From a virus, in IMG/VR virus record IMGVR_UViG_3300021579_000019, positions 1 to 37,675 of that record: a DNA stretch of 37,675 nucleotides; one strand, given 5' to 3'. Position 1 is the stretch's first letter. Each line of letters opens with the position of its first letter. The notes beneath the pieces were generated by a model. That model saw nothing but the letters and a program-made list of their open reading frames with translations. It was not told the DNA's origin and searched no databases. Shown one piece after another: positions 21,040 through 30,986 of the stretch. Both the position numbers and the translations under genes were made by a program.

Positions 21040-22641
21040 TTAGGCAGCCTTGATACCGTTTACAACAGCGTTGTAAGTAGGTGCGTATCCAACGAGAGTT
21101 CCACGCACGTAAGTGCTGAAGTCGTAGCTCTGCTGGATTACAGGCCAGGACTGACCAAGGTAGTCCTGTGGGCCAACCCAAGCCCAAGTCTCGCTAATCT
21201 GCGAGTCTGGCAGTGGGAGAGTCCAAGACGAAACGAAGGCCGAACCCTGCTCCATCCAAGGGTTAACCGAAACAGCAACCTGCTTACCAGTGGTCTCGTT
21301 CACGAGCGAACCGATAACCGCGCCACCGATGTAGTCGCCTACCTCGTTCTGTGCAAGGTTGATACGGTAAGCGGACTGCGAACCAGCCGACTTGATAGCC
21401 TCCGAAAGCTGCTTACGGTCTGCACCGTTCATAACAACCTCGTCGTAGTCAGCCTTCACAGCAGCGTAACCGTTAGCGAAAACGGTCTGGAACTCAGTGC
21501 CAGGGTTGCTGGTGCTGAATGCGCTGTTGATGTTGTTGACCTGACCGCCGCCGTTGATGGTCTGAGCGAACATACCATCGAAAGCGTTAGCAGGAGCCGA
21601 AGTGTCAACGGTTGGTGCGGTTGCACCAGTTGCTACAAGTGGGCCCTGGAGGGTGTAGGTGAGGGAACCGGTGCGGCCCTGGAAGAAAGCGTTAGCGTTA
21701 CCAGTGGTCGAACCTGCGTAAACGTTGTAACCGATAGCACCAGCAACGTAGGAGATAGTTACATCCACTACCTGACCAGAGGTTGGGGTTACAGTCTGAA
21801 CGGTCGAAGCAACCGAGTTGCCGAACGAACCAGCGTCAGCTGCAGCGTAAACATAGACAGCGGCCGCTGGCAGAGCAGTCTCCGAAGCAGTCTTAGCGCG
21901 AGCAGTCAGAGTGATGGTTGGTGCAGCAAGAGCCGAAGTGCGGCCGTAAAGGAACGCCTTCTCCTCGAACAGCATGGTTGCATACAGAACCGAGGTGGCC
22001 GACAGCTGACGTAGATCCTGGAAGCCAACACCGGAGAAGTTAGCGTCGAAGCTAACAGTGTCCGACAGGCCGTAGGTTACATAGTTGAAGGTCTGGTCGT
22101 AAGCAGTGTAGCTGATCTTAGGGCCACGCTGGAGGGCGAGGCTTCCGAAGGTGTTAGTTGCACCCTCAGCCTGACCAGCCCAAATGTTGCCCTGACCACC
22201 GGTCTCAGTACCAGTGAAACCACTGATTACCTTGGTGCGGTGAGCAGTACCCACACCCTTCTTACGAACAATCTTGTTGCGCAGAGGGGTCATGCGTGGG
22301 GTGAGCATCTTGGCAGGTGCTTCAAGGTCGTAAGCAGCGAAGCTAGACGACAGAGGAGCGGTCAGACCAATGTCCTTAACCAGAGTCTCGGTTGCGGTGG
22401 TCTGTGCAGCGAGTGCGCTGGTTAGAGCAGCAACAGCATCAGCCGACATCGACTTGTTGGCGATAAGCGACTCAATAGCGGCGGCAGGGTCAGCCTTTGG
22501 GGCAGGAGCAACACCAGGAGTGTTGCCAGGGTTGGTGAACGACTTGTTCAGTGCGTCCTCAAAGTTCTCCATAGCGGCTGCGGCCTTCTTAGCCGAGCCA
22601 GCCTCCGAGAACAGATCCTTTGCAGGAATGTTGATAGCCAT
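21040..22641 (-). CDS. Major capsid protein with Ig/Fn3-like insertion
   Basis: The 533-residue protein has the HK97 capsid plan. A helical N-terminal arm or delta-like part (1-95, including a Pro/Ala linker) leads into PLRNKIVRKKGVGTAHR, then GFQDLRQLSATSVLYATMLFEEKAFLYG, the conserved spine region. The C-terminal A-domain segment has VNPWMEQGSAFVSSWTLPLP. Between about 240 and 350 lies an added beta domain (SYVAGAIGYNVYAGSTTG), the Fn3/Ig-like type that decorates some actinophage capsids. The start overlaps the protease stop (TAATG). Confidence 0.88.
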   Translation of the reverse strand: MAINIPAKDLFSEAGSAKKAAAAMENFEDALNKSFTNPGNTPGVAPAPKADPAAAIESLIANKSMSADAVAALTSALAAQTTATETLVKDIGLTAPLSSSFAAYDLEAPAKMLTPRMTPLRNKIVRKKGVGTAHRTKVISGFTGTETGGQGNIWAGQAEGATNTFGSLALQRGPKISYTAYDQTFNYVTYGLSDTVSFDANFSGVGFQDLRQLSATSVLYATMLFEEKAFLYGRTSALAAPTITLTARAKTASETALPAAAVYVYAAADAGSFGNSVASTVQTVTPTSGQVVDVTISYVAGAIGYNVYAGSTTGNANAFFQGRTGSLTYTLQGPLVATGATAPTVDTSAPANAFDGMFAQTINGGGQVNNINSAFSTSNPGTEFQTVFANGYAAVKADYDEVVMNGADRKQLSEAIKSAGSQSAYRINLAQNEVGDYIGGAVIGSLVNETTGKQVAVSVNPWMEQGSAFVSSWTLPLPDSQISETWAWVGPQDYLGQSWPVIQQSYDFSTYVRGTLVGYAPTYNAVVNGIKAA

Positions 22642-23972
22642 TAGTTTTGTCCTTTCACAGACTTTTCAAGGTCGCGAGCCAGCTCCTCGTAACCCTTAGC
22701 GAGGGTTTTGTCGGAAGTGTTAGCGGCCTTAGTGCGCAGCGCGGCGATGCGCTGCTTCACTTCAAGGTTTTCTGGGGTTTTGGTGAACGCGGTTCGTGCA
22801 GGGCCGCCGGCGACAACCGCCGACTTAGCCACAACCAGTTCAGCCTCCAACTGGGTTGCCTTCTCTGTCTCGGCAACAAGTGCCGACTTTAGAAGGTCAA
22901 CCTCAACGGTGACTGCCTCAGTTGCGGCGGCAACAGCCTTAGCCACAATCTCATTTACCAAATCGTCAGGCATTGCAGCCTTGTCAGCGCACTTGCAATC
23001 CTTCATTGCTTCGTTGCACTTGTCGCACATTTCCACGTCAGCAGAAAGCTCTAGGTCGCCAGCCAGCAGGTCATCGACAGCGTCCTCGGCGACGGCCACG
23101 TTAGGTTCAGCAACCTCACCCTCAGCAACCTCACCCTCATACCAGTGGAATAGATGCTTGATGGACTGAAGCAGTTCCTTGATGGACTCGCGCTCATCAG
23201 AGCCAGCCTTCATCTCGTTCGCTTCAACCACAATCAGGTCAGATAGTGCGCCGATAGCTGCATCGTAAGAACCCTGGTCAAACTTTAGAAGGCTAGTGAC
23301 AGTGTTCAGCAGGTTGGCGGCCTTATCAGCCGACTCCTCAACAGTTTCCTCAACAGGCGCATCGGCCACAACTTCGTCAACAACGGCTTCAACAGTTTCA
23401 ACGATTTCACTAATCGCTTCAGCCACAGCCTCAACAACATCCGCAACTTCAACGCTCTTAAACGCGTCCGCAGGGGTCGGAATCTCAATCTGGTCAACAG
23501 CCATCAGGCTCTCTCCGTTCATCGCCTTAGCGATAGTCATTTTCGCTGAAGGATTAGCGGGGCGATCCACAACCGAAACTTCAACAATCTGGCCGCCAAC
23601 AATACGACCACCAGGGGCTTTAGGGTCACGGATAACGCGAGGGCTACGAATACCAATCGAGAAACCCTTCAACACACCATGCTTGATTTTCTTAACCGAA
23701 CCCTCATCGACAATCTTTGCGCGAATATAGTGTCCGTCAGCTTTAGCCTCATACTCGGTGGCAGTGCCAGCCGCAGTAGAACCATGCATCTCTCTGATGT
23801 TTCCTGCAGCCTCGAACCAGTCCGGCATCGCAGACTTCAACCATTCGTTGTCGCAAATCTGCTGGTCAACATCCAGAGTTTCGTCAGTAGCCTTACCGTA
23901 AACAGTGACAGTGCCGTCATCGTTCGCGTCATACTTCAAAATGGGGGCGTAAGCATAACCCATTTCAGCCAT
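22641..23972 (-). CDS. Prohead protease with C-terminal scaffold region
   Basis: The ATG at 23972 is chosen over 23993 because GGAG lies seven bases before it. The first 150 residues match the HK97-family prohead protease: NIREMHGSTAAGTA carries the catalytic His, and GVLKGFSIGIRSP carries the active Ser. EVSVVDRPANPSAKM closes the domain. The remaining 290 residues are acidic, Ala/Val/Glu-rich and coiled-coil-like, typical of a fused scaffold. A small Cys cluster (MCDKCNEAMKDCKC) is an unusual addition within it. It would cleave the scaffold and capsid arm during maturation. Confidence 0.87.
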   Translation of the reverse strand: MAEMGYAYAPILKYDANDDGTVTVYGKATDETLDVDQQICDNEWLKSAMPDWFEAAGNIREMHGSTAAGTATEYEAKADGHYIRAKIVDEGSVKKIKHGVLKGFSIGIRSPRVIRDPKAPGGRIVGGQIVEVSVVDRPANPSAKMTIAKAMNGESLMAVDQIEIPTPADAFKSVEVADVVEAVAEAISEIVETVEAVVDEVVADAPVEETVEESADKAANLLNTVTSLLKFDQGSYDAAIGALSDLIVVEANEMKAGSDERESIKELLQSIKHLFHWYEGEVAEGEVAEPNVAVAEDAVDDLLAGDLELSADVEMCDKCNEAMKDCKCADKAAMPDDLVNEIVAKAVAAATEAVTVEVDLLKSALVAETEKATQLEAELVVAKSAVVAGGPARTAFTKTPENLEVKQRIAALRTKAANTSDKTLAKGYEELARDLEKSVKGQN

Positions 23973-24009
23973 AAGAACTCCTTCGTTATCCAATTGTTAT
24001 TCTACGGGG

Positions 24010-24288
24010 CTAGTTTCTCATCGACAGAATAGTGAGGCTTGGAGTGCCAGCGGCCGCAACAGCCCACAGCGAATCTCCGCCATCGAAATGGAACTCCAAC
24101 ATCGCACCAGGTGCAATCTTGATGCCTGTGGTCGCACCAGTAGCGGTCACAGTGGAAGTGCCAATATAGACGGCGTTCGTTGCATCATTGTTCTGCACAT
24201 AACAGCGAACCGATGATTGACCGGCAGGGAAAGTGAAAACCTTCTGCGCGGTAGTGCCTAGGGTGGTGGCCTGATGCTTTTGTGCCAT
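24010..24288 (-). CDS. Probable capsid decoration-type protein
   Basis: The ATG at 24288 in TAATG gives 92 residues. It is a compact beta-sandwich pattern (VFTFPAGQSSVRCYVQNNDATNAVYIGT, then GTPSLTILS). Proteins of this size and pattern next to portal and protease genes are often head decoration or cement proteins, but the sequence alone does not prove it. It could also be a small tail spike module. Confidence 0.6.
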   Translation of the reverse strand: MAQKHQATTLGTTAQKVFTFPAGQSSVRCYVQNNDATNAVYIGTSTVTATGATTGIKIAPGAMLEFHFDGGDSLWAVAAAGTPSLTILSMRN

Positions 24289-25526
24289 TAGATTTCTACT
24301 CTCCAAACAGGGGCAGTGTCTTGCCCTAGAAGCCAGCGAGCGAACAACCTGTGATGTCCGTCAATAATAATGTTATCCCCGCCATATACCACGACGAGGG
24401 CGTTGCTACGGTAAGGGGTTACAGCTTGACCCATGTTTTTAATGTGTTTCTTCACGTTTTTACGGCGAAGGAACTCGTCTGTGCCGGTTAGATCCTTCAT
24501 CGCAACCAAAACGAGTTCGGCTTCATCCCAAACATTGGGGTCGATGGTTGGTACGTTAGTGGTTTTCCACGGCGATTCAACGTATTTATCTATTTCGGTA
24601 ACGTCGGCGCGGTTGGGGTTTGGTAGGACTGTTAGACGTGAGAGGGCGCGTTCGACTTCGAGTGGGCCAGGAACACCCTTTTTGACTAGGTTCGGGGTGG
24701 CGGCTTTGTCAGGGTTAAAACCTTCAACAACAGGGGCAATCGTGCAACGGCAGTTAGGGTGCGCTGGAGGTTCAGTATCGCCACTAGGGAACTCCGAACC
24801 CATGTCTATCGGGCCAGCATCCTCATTCTCTTGGCATTCATCACACGGCTCCATACCAATCCACTCAACCTGCTCCACGCCAAGTGTCTGATAGTTGTCC
24901 ACAGACGCAACCGACATGGCGCGAGCCATTTCCGTGTTAGCGATAGCGACAGCGCGACGCGGATCATCCAACAAATCCTTAATACCCTGCTTCATGAACT
25001 CGCGCGCCACCGTATCACCAGCAGCACCCACGCGCAGGCCGTCAGCCAAAATAGTGCCAATACGGTTCAAAGTAGTATCGTTTACATCCTTGATGGTGGC
25101 GTTCGTGCGGTTCAATAGTTGACGCAAACGACCCTTGCCACGAACCAGCAAATCAGCTGCACGATGTCCAGGTTTCCAGTTACTCCAGTCAATGCCGATG
25201 GCGGCCCCGAAATCGAACGGGGCAGCATCCTTACGCAACGCCGCATTCGCATAATGTGCGTTCGATGAATCCTCACCCAACACATACCCTTCCGCATAAA
25301 CAGTATGCAGAATGTCAATAAGCGCAGAAGAACGCGTAGTCACGTTCGTTCTAGCCCACTCACGCACCTGATTCGGGGTGACTTGCGAACCGATAGGGAA
25401 CGTGTTCAGGAACGCATCCACTACATCGTCAACGTTTACGCTTCCAGCAATGGCTTGCCGGATTGCCCCAACCTGACGTGCCGCCGTTCGGACAAGCGCG
25501 CCGTCAATCCTGTCAGCTAACCTCAC
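24288..25526 (-). CDS. MuF-like head morphogenesis protein with ParB-like C-terminal domain
   Basis: The start is a GTG at 25526 in GTGA, overlapping the portal stop. The first 275 residues are the MuF-like domain, with NTEMARAMSVASVDNYQ, then EPCDECQENEDAGPI and PPAHPNCRCTIAP, which are its conserved Cys-containing elements. From about 330 a second domain ends in NIIIDGHHRLFARWLLGQDTAP, where the DGHHR...LG pattern is that of the ParB/sulfiredoxin-like nuclease fold. Fusions of MuF with toxin or nuclease-like C-terminal domains are known in phages and may deliver an effector with the DNA. The 412-residue length is in line with such a fusion. Confidence 0.82.
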   Translation of the reverse strand: MRLADRIDGALVRTAARQVGAIRQAIAGSVNVDDVVDAFLNTFPIGSQVTPNQVREWARTNVTTRSSALIDILHTVYAEGYVLGEDSSNAHYANAALRKDAAPFDFGAAIGIDWSNWKPGHRAADLLVRGKGRLRQLLNRTNATIKDVNDTTLNRIGTILADGLRVGAAGDTVAREFMKQGIKDLLDDPRRAVAIANTEMARAMSVASVDNYQTLGVEQVEWIGMEPCDECQENEDAGPIDMGSEFPSGDTEPPAHPNCRCTIAPVVEGFNPDKAATPNLVKKGVPGPLEVERALSRLTVLPNPNRADVTEIDKYVESPWKTTNVPTIDPNVWDEAELVLVAMKDLTGTDEFLRRKNVKKHIKNMGQAVTPYRSNALVVVYGGDNIIIDGHHRLFARWLLGQDTAPVWRVEI

Positions 25527-27280
25527 TTGGAATAACGCTCCGCATACCAGCGCGCACCGTCATGGTCGCCGACAGCAACAAACTTGTTGAGCGTGTCAGC
25601 GTAACCGCTAGGAACATGGTCGAACTTGAACTCGCCCTTTGGAGACTTTTTCAGCCACTTTTTGAAACGAACAAGTTCAGCAATGTCGTTAGGCAGAGTG
25701 GACTTCGGGGTTTCTAATGCAGGTTCTGGGGTTGCGGTTTCGGGTTCAACAGTTCCAGTCGCGTCAGTGGCAGTGAACGGTTGCGGGCCAGCCTCGGTTA
25801 GCGTATAAGCACCAGCGGCAACAAAGATAGGTTGATCCGCAATCTCCGACTCTAGCAACGGCAACCCGTTCTTAGCGCGAGCCTCATTCAAAGTCAGTGA
25901 ACCATTCTTGATACGAATGTCCTCAGCCTGGGCGATAGCGGTGTCGTCTTGGCGGGCTGACGGCTGGAACTTGAACTCTAGCTCACGCGGCATACCCGCA
26001 TAAACGTAAGACAACTGACTGATTTGGCGGGCAACCCAGCGCGACAACGGTAGAAGCCCAACAACTTCAGACGACTCCGACTGGCCTTCGTGAACCGAAG
26101 CGCCACCCAAGCCAGTCTTGCCAGTGAAACCAATCTCGGTTGGCAGGATACCGAAGTGGCCGCAAATGCTAGTGACCAGGTACTCGTCCAGTTTGTCGCT
26201 GAACTTTTCGCCGTAACCATCGAACTGTACGGGTTCAAGACCGGCAGGGAGTAGGCGGGCGCGTTTGCGTTGCTCGGTTTGGCCTGCTAGGTCGTCGTTG
26301 AAAATGTTTTCGTAGGCGCGTAGCAGGTCAGGGTTGTTACCGAAGTTGGCATCGGTTTTGAACATTAGTTCAGGCATTACACCGTCCGTGTATTCGGCTC
26401 TCAGCCACTGTTGGCGGCGCAAATACAAGTCAGCGAGCGGTAGGGCGCGTTCTACAGGGCCGTAACCATAAACGCTGTTTGTGCGACGGTTGCGGACAAG
26501 ATACGACAACTCATCCGAAGTGAACTCGCCGTCAGCTTCCAAAGTTTCGGTAGGGGCAGAAAACTCGGTGCGAGGGAAACCATACAAAATCTGTTGGAAT
26601 GCAGCGTTCGGCGGGGTAGGGCGCATACCACGGTCGTTGATGAGCGGTTTGATAGTGGAAGCATCCACCAACTGAAGCGACTTCAAATCGCCGCCTACAG
26701 TTTGCTGGGGCCAGACAGCGACAGCATCCAACACAAGCAAGTCCTCTAGGAACATTGTTAGCCAGGATTGGAAATCCATACCGTTTTCGATGTCGGGGGT
26801 GGCCCAAAAGTCGCGGATACGGTTCATCTCATTCGTGAACCGGTCTTTAGCGATAGCTGCGGCACGGATCTGGTTTACGCCTTCCTCAGCCATAACCTTT
26901 TCGATAGCTGACTGGGTGAGGCTAATGTCCCATTCCAGGCCGCTCATCTTGTTTTTCATCGCTTCGATACAGCGGCGGATAATGTCTATCTGGTCCGCTG
27001 ATTGGCGTAACACTTTGAACGGCACGAGGCGGCCGCCCGTAACGTTAATGTTTTGGGCAACCTCGAACTCCCAACGGCGGGGGTCTGGTTTGCCTCGATC
27101 ACCGAGCGGGTTGATTGAACTAGGGATGAGTGGCATTGCGGGCGCGAATGGCACGTTAGCCCATTGACCTTCGCGTTCCAGTGGCACGTTTACGCCTGTT
27201 GCCGACCCTACGTTGGGGGCGGGCATTGCTTTTACTACTTCACTGGCGACGCGGGCTAGTGCTTTATCGAAAATACCCAT
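25523..27280 (-). CDS. Portal protein
   Basis: The 585-residue protein has the portal pattern of actinophage siphoviruses: an N-terminal region with KVLRQSADQIDIIRRCIEAMKNKM, then FEDLLVLDAVAVWPQ-like beta/helix core, RRTNSVYGYGPVERALPLADLYLRRQQWLRAEY, and a C-terminal helical part with NEARAKNGLPLLE. The last 90 residues are an extended, Pro/Thr-rich tail ending in a small charged domain. It forms the dodecameric ring through which DNA enters. It begins 14 bases after the fibre gene and overlaps MuF by 4 nt. Confidence 0.9.
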   Translation of the reverse strand: MGIFDKALARVASEVVKAMPAPNVGSATGVNVPLEREGQWANVPFAPAMPLIPSSINPLGDRGKPDPRRWEFEVAQNINVTGGRLVPFKVLRQSADQIDIIRRCIEAMKNKMSGLEWDISLTQSAIEKVMAEEGVNQIRAAAIAKDRFTNEMNRIRDFWATPDIENGMDFQSWLTMFLEDLLVLDAVAVWPQQTVGGDLKSLQLVDASTIKPLINDRGMRPTPPNAAFQQILYGFPRTEFSAPTETLEADGEFTSDELSYLVRNRRTNSVYGYGPVERALPLADLYLRRQQWLRAEYTDGVMPELMFKTDANFGNNPDLLRAYENIFNDDLAGQTEQRKRARLLPAGLEPVQFDGYGEKFSDKLDEYLVTSICGHFGILPTEIGFTGKTGLGGASVHEGQSESSEVVGLLPLSRWVARQISQLSYVYAGMPRELEFKFQPSARQDDTAIAQAEDIRIKNGSLTLNEARAKNGLPLLESEIADQPIFVAAGAYTLTEAGPQPFTATDATGTVEPETATPEPALETPKSTLPNDIAELVRFKKWLKKSPKGEFKFDHVPSGYADTLNKFVAVGDHDGARWYAERYSK

Positions 27281-27293
27281 ACGTTTATCCTAA

Positions 27294-30200
27294 CTAGGCG
27301 ATGTTGCCGATAGTTGTTGCGCTGCTCAAGTCCTCGAAGCGGAAGTTGGAGCCGAGCGCCGAAGTGATAGTTCCAGCGGAACAAGTGACGTTCAACTGGA
27401 TGCGAGTGTCGGCGGTGGCGATTACTGTGCCGTCAATGGTGGCAGCCATGTTGGCGTTGTTGGCGATTGAATAGGATGCGGCCGACGTGGTTGTGGTTGC
27501 ACCAGTAGCGTTGATGTGAATCGTGTTACCGTTCGTACCGATAGTGGTCGATGCGCCTTGAGTGGCTAGGTTTACGAAACCCGACAACTCTAGGGTTGTG
27601 GTTGCCGAGTTCGCGAACGAGAACGTGACCGTACCGGCTGTAGCTTTAGTGAACTTCAGATCGTAACTGAAACGATACAAATGTCCTGCTATCAGGTATG
27701 GTCTGACGGTTGCTGTGAAGAACGCTCCACCCGATGCAACGCTTGCCGAGGTGGCGAGCTTAGCGAACTGGTCGCCTGCAAGGATTTGACGGCCGTTACC
27801 GACAGTCGTGTTTCCTGTGACATACAGGTTGTTGCCATCGAACTCTAAAGCGCCCTGTGTCTGCGCAGTCAACAAAGCACCGTTAAGGAACTTGACGGCA
27901 GGAACCGTAGCCGTTCCAGCTAGTGGACGAATGAAGCCGTTTATTGTTCCAGCGTTCGTATAGTAGGAAGCATCGGTTTCGATACGGCCAATAGGAGTGC
28001 CGCTAACGTTGCCAAACTCTGCAAGATATAGTCCAGCTGCTGTCGCAGCCACAATGAGCGGGCTTGTATTATCCATTCCCGAAAGATTGTTAGCTGGAAT
28101 AGCGACCTGGCTAGAGCTAACGACAGCGCCCGTGAAAGTTGTTGCGTTTGCACCCGTAACCGTCAACGCTGGCGTGGATACGGCAGACGCATAAACGCCC
28201 TGGCTGGTAGAAGAACCGACACCGAAAATCTTGGTTCCAGAAGCGTCACGTGCCTCAACCAAAGCACCTAACTGACCAGTTGTGGCGTTGATAGCCAACG
28301 CTTTAGTTCCAGCGCTACGAGGCTTAATACTTAACATTGCTGGGGTTTGGAGTGTTCCGGCAACAGTTTGCGCACCCGTGGTCGTGTTTGCATACGAAAC
28401 AGTCCAAGGGCTGACAGCGGAAACAGCGGTTGTTACATACGTGCCGTTGTAGCCGGTCGGGGTGACACCTGAAATGACAACGACATCGCCGGCAGTAAGT
28501 CCAGGGTTTTGCGCTACCGTAATGGTGGCGGTTGTGCCGTCACCCGAAGCGGCCGTGGTTGCAGCCGAGTTAGTGGTTGTTGAGTTGTAAGACAGCCAAT
28601 GGCCGTTTATTGGGGTTGTGCCGAAATACTGTTGGTTGTTGACGTTGCAACCTCCCAGAACTGTGCCGGAAGAGGTTTGCGTCTGGTTCAGGTCAGCGGT
28701 TTGTGACGTTACACCCTTGATGATGAGTGCGTTGCCTGCAGCTGTGGCGGGCGTGAAGGTTTGCGTGTTAGTCCACGTGTTAGCGGCCGAGAGTGAAACG
28801 CCGCCACCAGAACCGTTAGCGGCAGCAGTGACGCGGCCGAAAGCATCCACAGTAATGTTTGTGTTCGTGTAACTGCCAGCGGTCACACCTGACGAAGCCA
28901 AACTAATAGCAGGCGTTGAACCGCCACTAGAAACGATAGGCGCAGTTCCCGTAACGGAAGTTACACCGCCCGCGGATCCGTTCGAAGCTGCTGTGATGCG
29001 GCCCTTACTGTCCACGGTGAGATTCGTGTTCGTGTAACTGCCAGCAGTCAAACCAGCGACAGTCGCCAAAGTAGGGTTCGGATAAGCGCCCGCAAGGTCG
29101 CCACCAGCCGTACCAGATGGAGTACGACTATCAGTTAGGCGTGTATCCGTGCCGTAAACAACCTGCGACACTGAAGCGTTACCTGTTGCGGGAACATCCT
29201 TAGTGGAAGCCGTACCAAGCCCCGACACTTGCGTGTTAGCGATAGCGAGCGCGGACTGGTTCAAACCGATAGAACCCGAACTCGTAATTGTGCCACCCGT
29301 CAACGGGCTAGTAGCAGTAATCGAAGTCACACCAGGTGGGGTTAGGATTTGAATCCAGTTAGCCAACGTGGACGCTGGAGTGGCAGACAGAATAAACGTT
29401 TCGGACAGGTCGGTGCGGACAGCCAAGTCACCAACGTTAGCGGTGAGGGCGAGCATAGCGGCCTGACTAGCAACCGTGTAAGTGTTGTTTGTGACGAGGG
29501 CGGGCAACTGGTTGGCTGGTACTTTGCCTGTGCCGTCTAGGGATGCGACACCGGATGCGACACCAACCGAAGCGGTGTTTACTTTGCCAGCCAAGTCAGT
29601 GACCAGGTTCGTGACCTGCGATTCAGGAATAGCAGAAGTGGTTGTCAGCAGGGTTGCCGAAGTTGGAATGACAGTACCGTTGATGCTCGTAGCCGTAGCA
29701 GTATCCAAGCTAGGGGTCGTGAAGCTAGGCGAAACGAGAGGCGCTTTAGCGGCCAACGCCGAAGTCAAACCCGTAACCTGCGACTGGCCAACCGTCAACG
29801 ACGATTGGGGCTTATTATTCCAAATGCCCGTAGTTGAGTTATAGACAACCAAGTCACCGTTCGCCTGATTCGTGAACTCAACATTCGAATCCGTGCCACC
29901 CAAAACCGAACCAACATCAGTGCGCACAAAAATAATGCCCTGATTAGGATGCGAACGAGTAACAAACGCGAGAGGCAGTTTCAAGCTAGGGGCAGTCGGT
30001 TTCGTAGGTGTTAGTCCACCTGGAACAGTCGGGTCAGCCCACAACACAGTTCCCAAACCCCACGCAGACGTGCTGAGGTTATGAATCTCACCAAACGTAG
30101 TTACCTTGCCATAACCATTACGAGGAATAGCCGTAGTTGTAACACCTAGACAGTAAATGCCTTGAACGCTACCGTCAGCAATCAAATGGTCGACAGTAAT

Positions 30201-30653
30201 CGTGTCCTGCTGAACACCCGTAGCCATAACAACCATGCCTTGAGCAATGTCAGAGTTGGACGAGTTGCGGACATAAATGTGTTCCTCTTGACCCACCTGC
30301 AGGCTAGTGCCGGCAACGTCAGCAATCTTGGCTGTGTCACGGTTGCTATCCCATTGGATCATGCCCGAAACTGTAGTCGGGGCAGCGGCTAAATCTAGGG
30401 TGACACCTGCGACACTTGTTGCGCCTTGCGCGTCGCGTTGAACCACATAGTTGGGTGTGTCGGCTGCTGTAGCGTTCACGCCGATTACAGCGTTCGTGGT
30501 AGTGCCAGTGTTCGTGATAGGGCTAGTAACATTCACAACACCCGAAGCGCCCTGTTGACCCTGCGGGCCGGGGGAAGCCAACACAACATTATTGCCCTGC
30601 TGAGTGACCGTCAGGTTATTGACTACAGGTGTGACGATGATTGTGTCAGCCAT
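27294..30653 (-). CDS. Large fibre protein between terminase and portal
   Basis: The 1119-residue protein, the largest here, starts with a short collagen-like patch ([12 protein letters not shown], about 27-38) as in many trimeric fibres. It continues with a beta-rich region and then Ser/Thr/Gly-rich fibre repeats, including two copies of [20 protein letters not shown] separated by about 33 residues. A final domain begins at [11 protein letters not shown] and resembles the C-terminus of the fibre at 13100-14251. It likely binds host cell surface. Its position between TerL and portal is unusual and raises the possibility of a head fibre. Confidence 0.78.
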   Translation of the reverse strand: MADTIIVTPVVNNLTVTQQGNNVVLASPGPQGQQGASGVVNVTSPITNTGTTTNAVIGVNATAADTPNYVVQRDAQGATSVAGVTLDLAAAPTTVSGMIQWDSNRDTAKIADVAGTSLQVGQEEHIYVRNSSNSDIAQGMVVMATGVQQDTITVDHLIADGSVQGIYCLGVTTTAIPRNGYGKVTTFGEIHNLSTSAWGLGTVLWADPTVPGGLTPTKPTAPSLKLPLAFVTRSHPNQGIIFVRTDVGSVLGGTDSNVEFTNQANGDLVVYNSTTGIWNNKPQSSLTVGQSQVTGLTSALAAKAPLVSPSFTTPSLDTATATSINGTVIPTSATLLTTTSAIPESQVTNLVTDLAGKVNTASVGVASGVASLDGTGKVPANQLPALVTNNTYTVASQAAMLALTANVGDLAVRTDLSETFILSATPASTLANWIQILTPPGVTSITATSPLTGGTITSSGSIGLNQSALAIANTQVSGLGTASTKDVPATGNASVSQVVYGTDTRLTDSRTPSGTAGGDLAGAYPNPTLATVAGLTAGSYTNTNLTVDSKGRITAASNGSAGGVTSVTGTAPIVSSGGSTPAISLASSGVTAGSYTNTNITVDAFGRVTAAANGSGGGVSLSAANTWTNTQTFTPATAAGNALIIKGVTSQTADLNQTQTSSGTVLGGCNVNNQQYFGTTPINGHWLSYNSTTTNSAATTAASGDGTTATITVAQNPGLTAGDVVVISGVTPTGYNGTYVTTAVSAVSPWTVSYANTTTGAQTVAGTLQTPAMLSIKPRSAGTKALAINATTGQLGALVEARDASGTKIFGVGSSTSQGVYASAVSTPALTVTGANATTFTGAVVSSSQVAIPANNLSGMDNTSPLIVAATAAGLYLAEFGNVSGTPIGRIETDASYYTNAGTINGFIRPLAGTATVPAVKFLNGALLTAQTQGALEFDGNNLYVTGNTTVGNGRQILAGDQFAKLATSASVASGGAFFTATVRPYLIAGHLYRFSYDLKFTKATAGTVTFSFANSATTTLELSGFVNLATQGASTTIGTNGNTIHINATGATTTTSAASYSIANNANMAATIDGTVIATADTRIQLNVTCSAGTITSALGSNFRFEDLSSATTIGNIA

Positions 30654-30986
30654 TTACGCCACCTTTGGGGTGACGACAATAACGCCCTTCAGCAGGCTCG
30701 TAACGACACTGTTACTGGACGTGATAACGAGTTCGGCACGATACTGGCCTGCGTCAATGCTGGTCTGTGTAGCGGTCGCATGAAGAGCAATAGTGCCAGT
30801 CGCGCCTGTAATCGTAATGCCTGAACCAGTGGTCAGAATGAGGCTTGTTGAACCCGACACCAAACTAAACTTCGCCGTATAGTTCGTCAAGTTGATTGGT
30901 GTGCCTGTGCTGTCCTGGTAAGTAACAGTGAGATACCAGTCGGCGGCTTGGTCAATCGTGGTGGTGGAGGGGAAAGGGCTTGACAT
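30654..30986 (-). CDS. BppU/head-fibre-like small beta protein
   Basis: The 110-residue protein reads AADWYLTVTYQDSTGTPINLTNYTAKFSL near the start and is beta-rich throughout, a pattern like the N-terminal module of BppU and head-fibre-type proteins. It is immediately followed by the large fibre gene (adjacent stop and start) and may be its attachment partner. It starts right after the terminase stop. The assignment is by pattern and context. Confidence 0.6.
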   Translation of the reverse strand: MSSPFPSTTTIDQAADWYLTVTYQDSTGTPINLTNYTAKFSLVSGSTSLILTTGSGITITGATGTIALHATATQTSIDAGQYRAELVITSSNSVVTSLLKGVIVVTPKVA

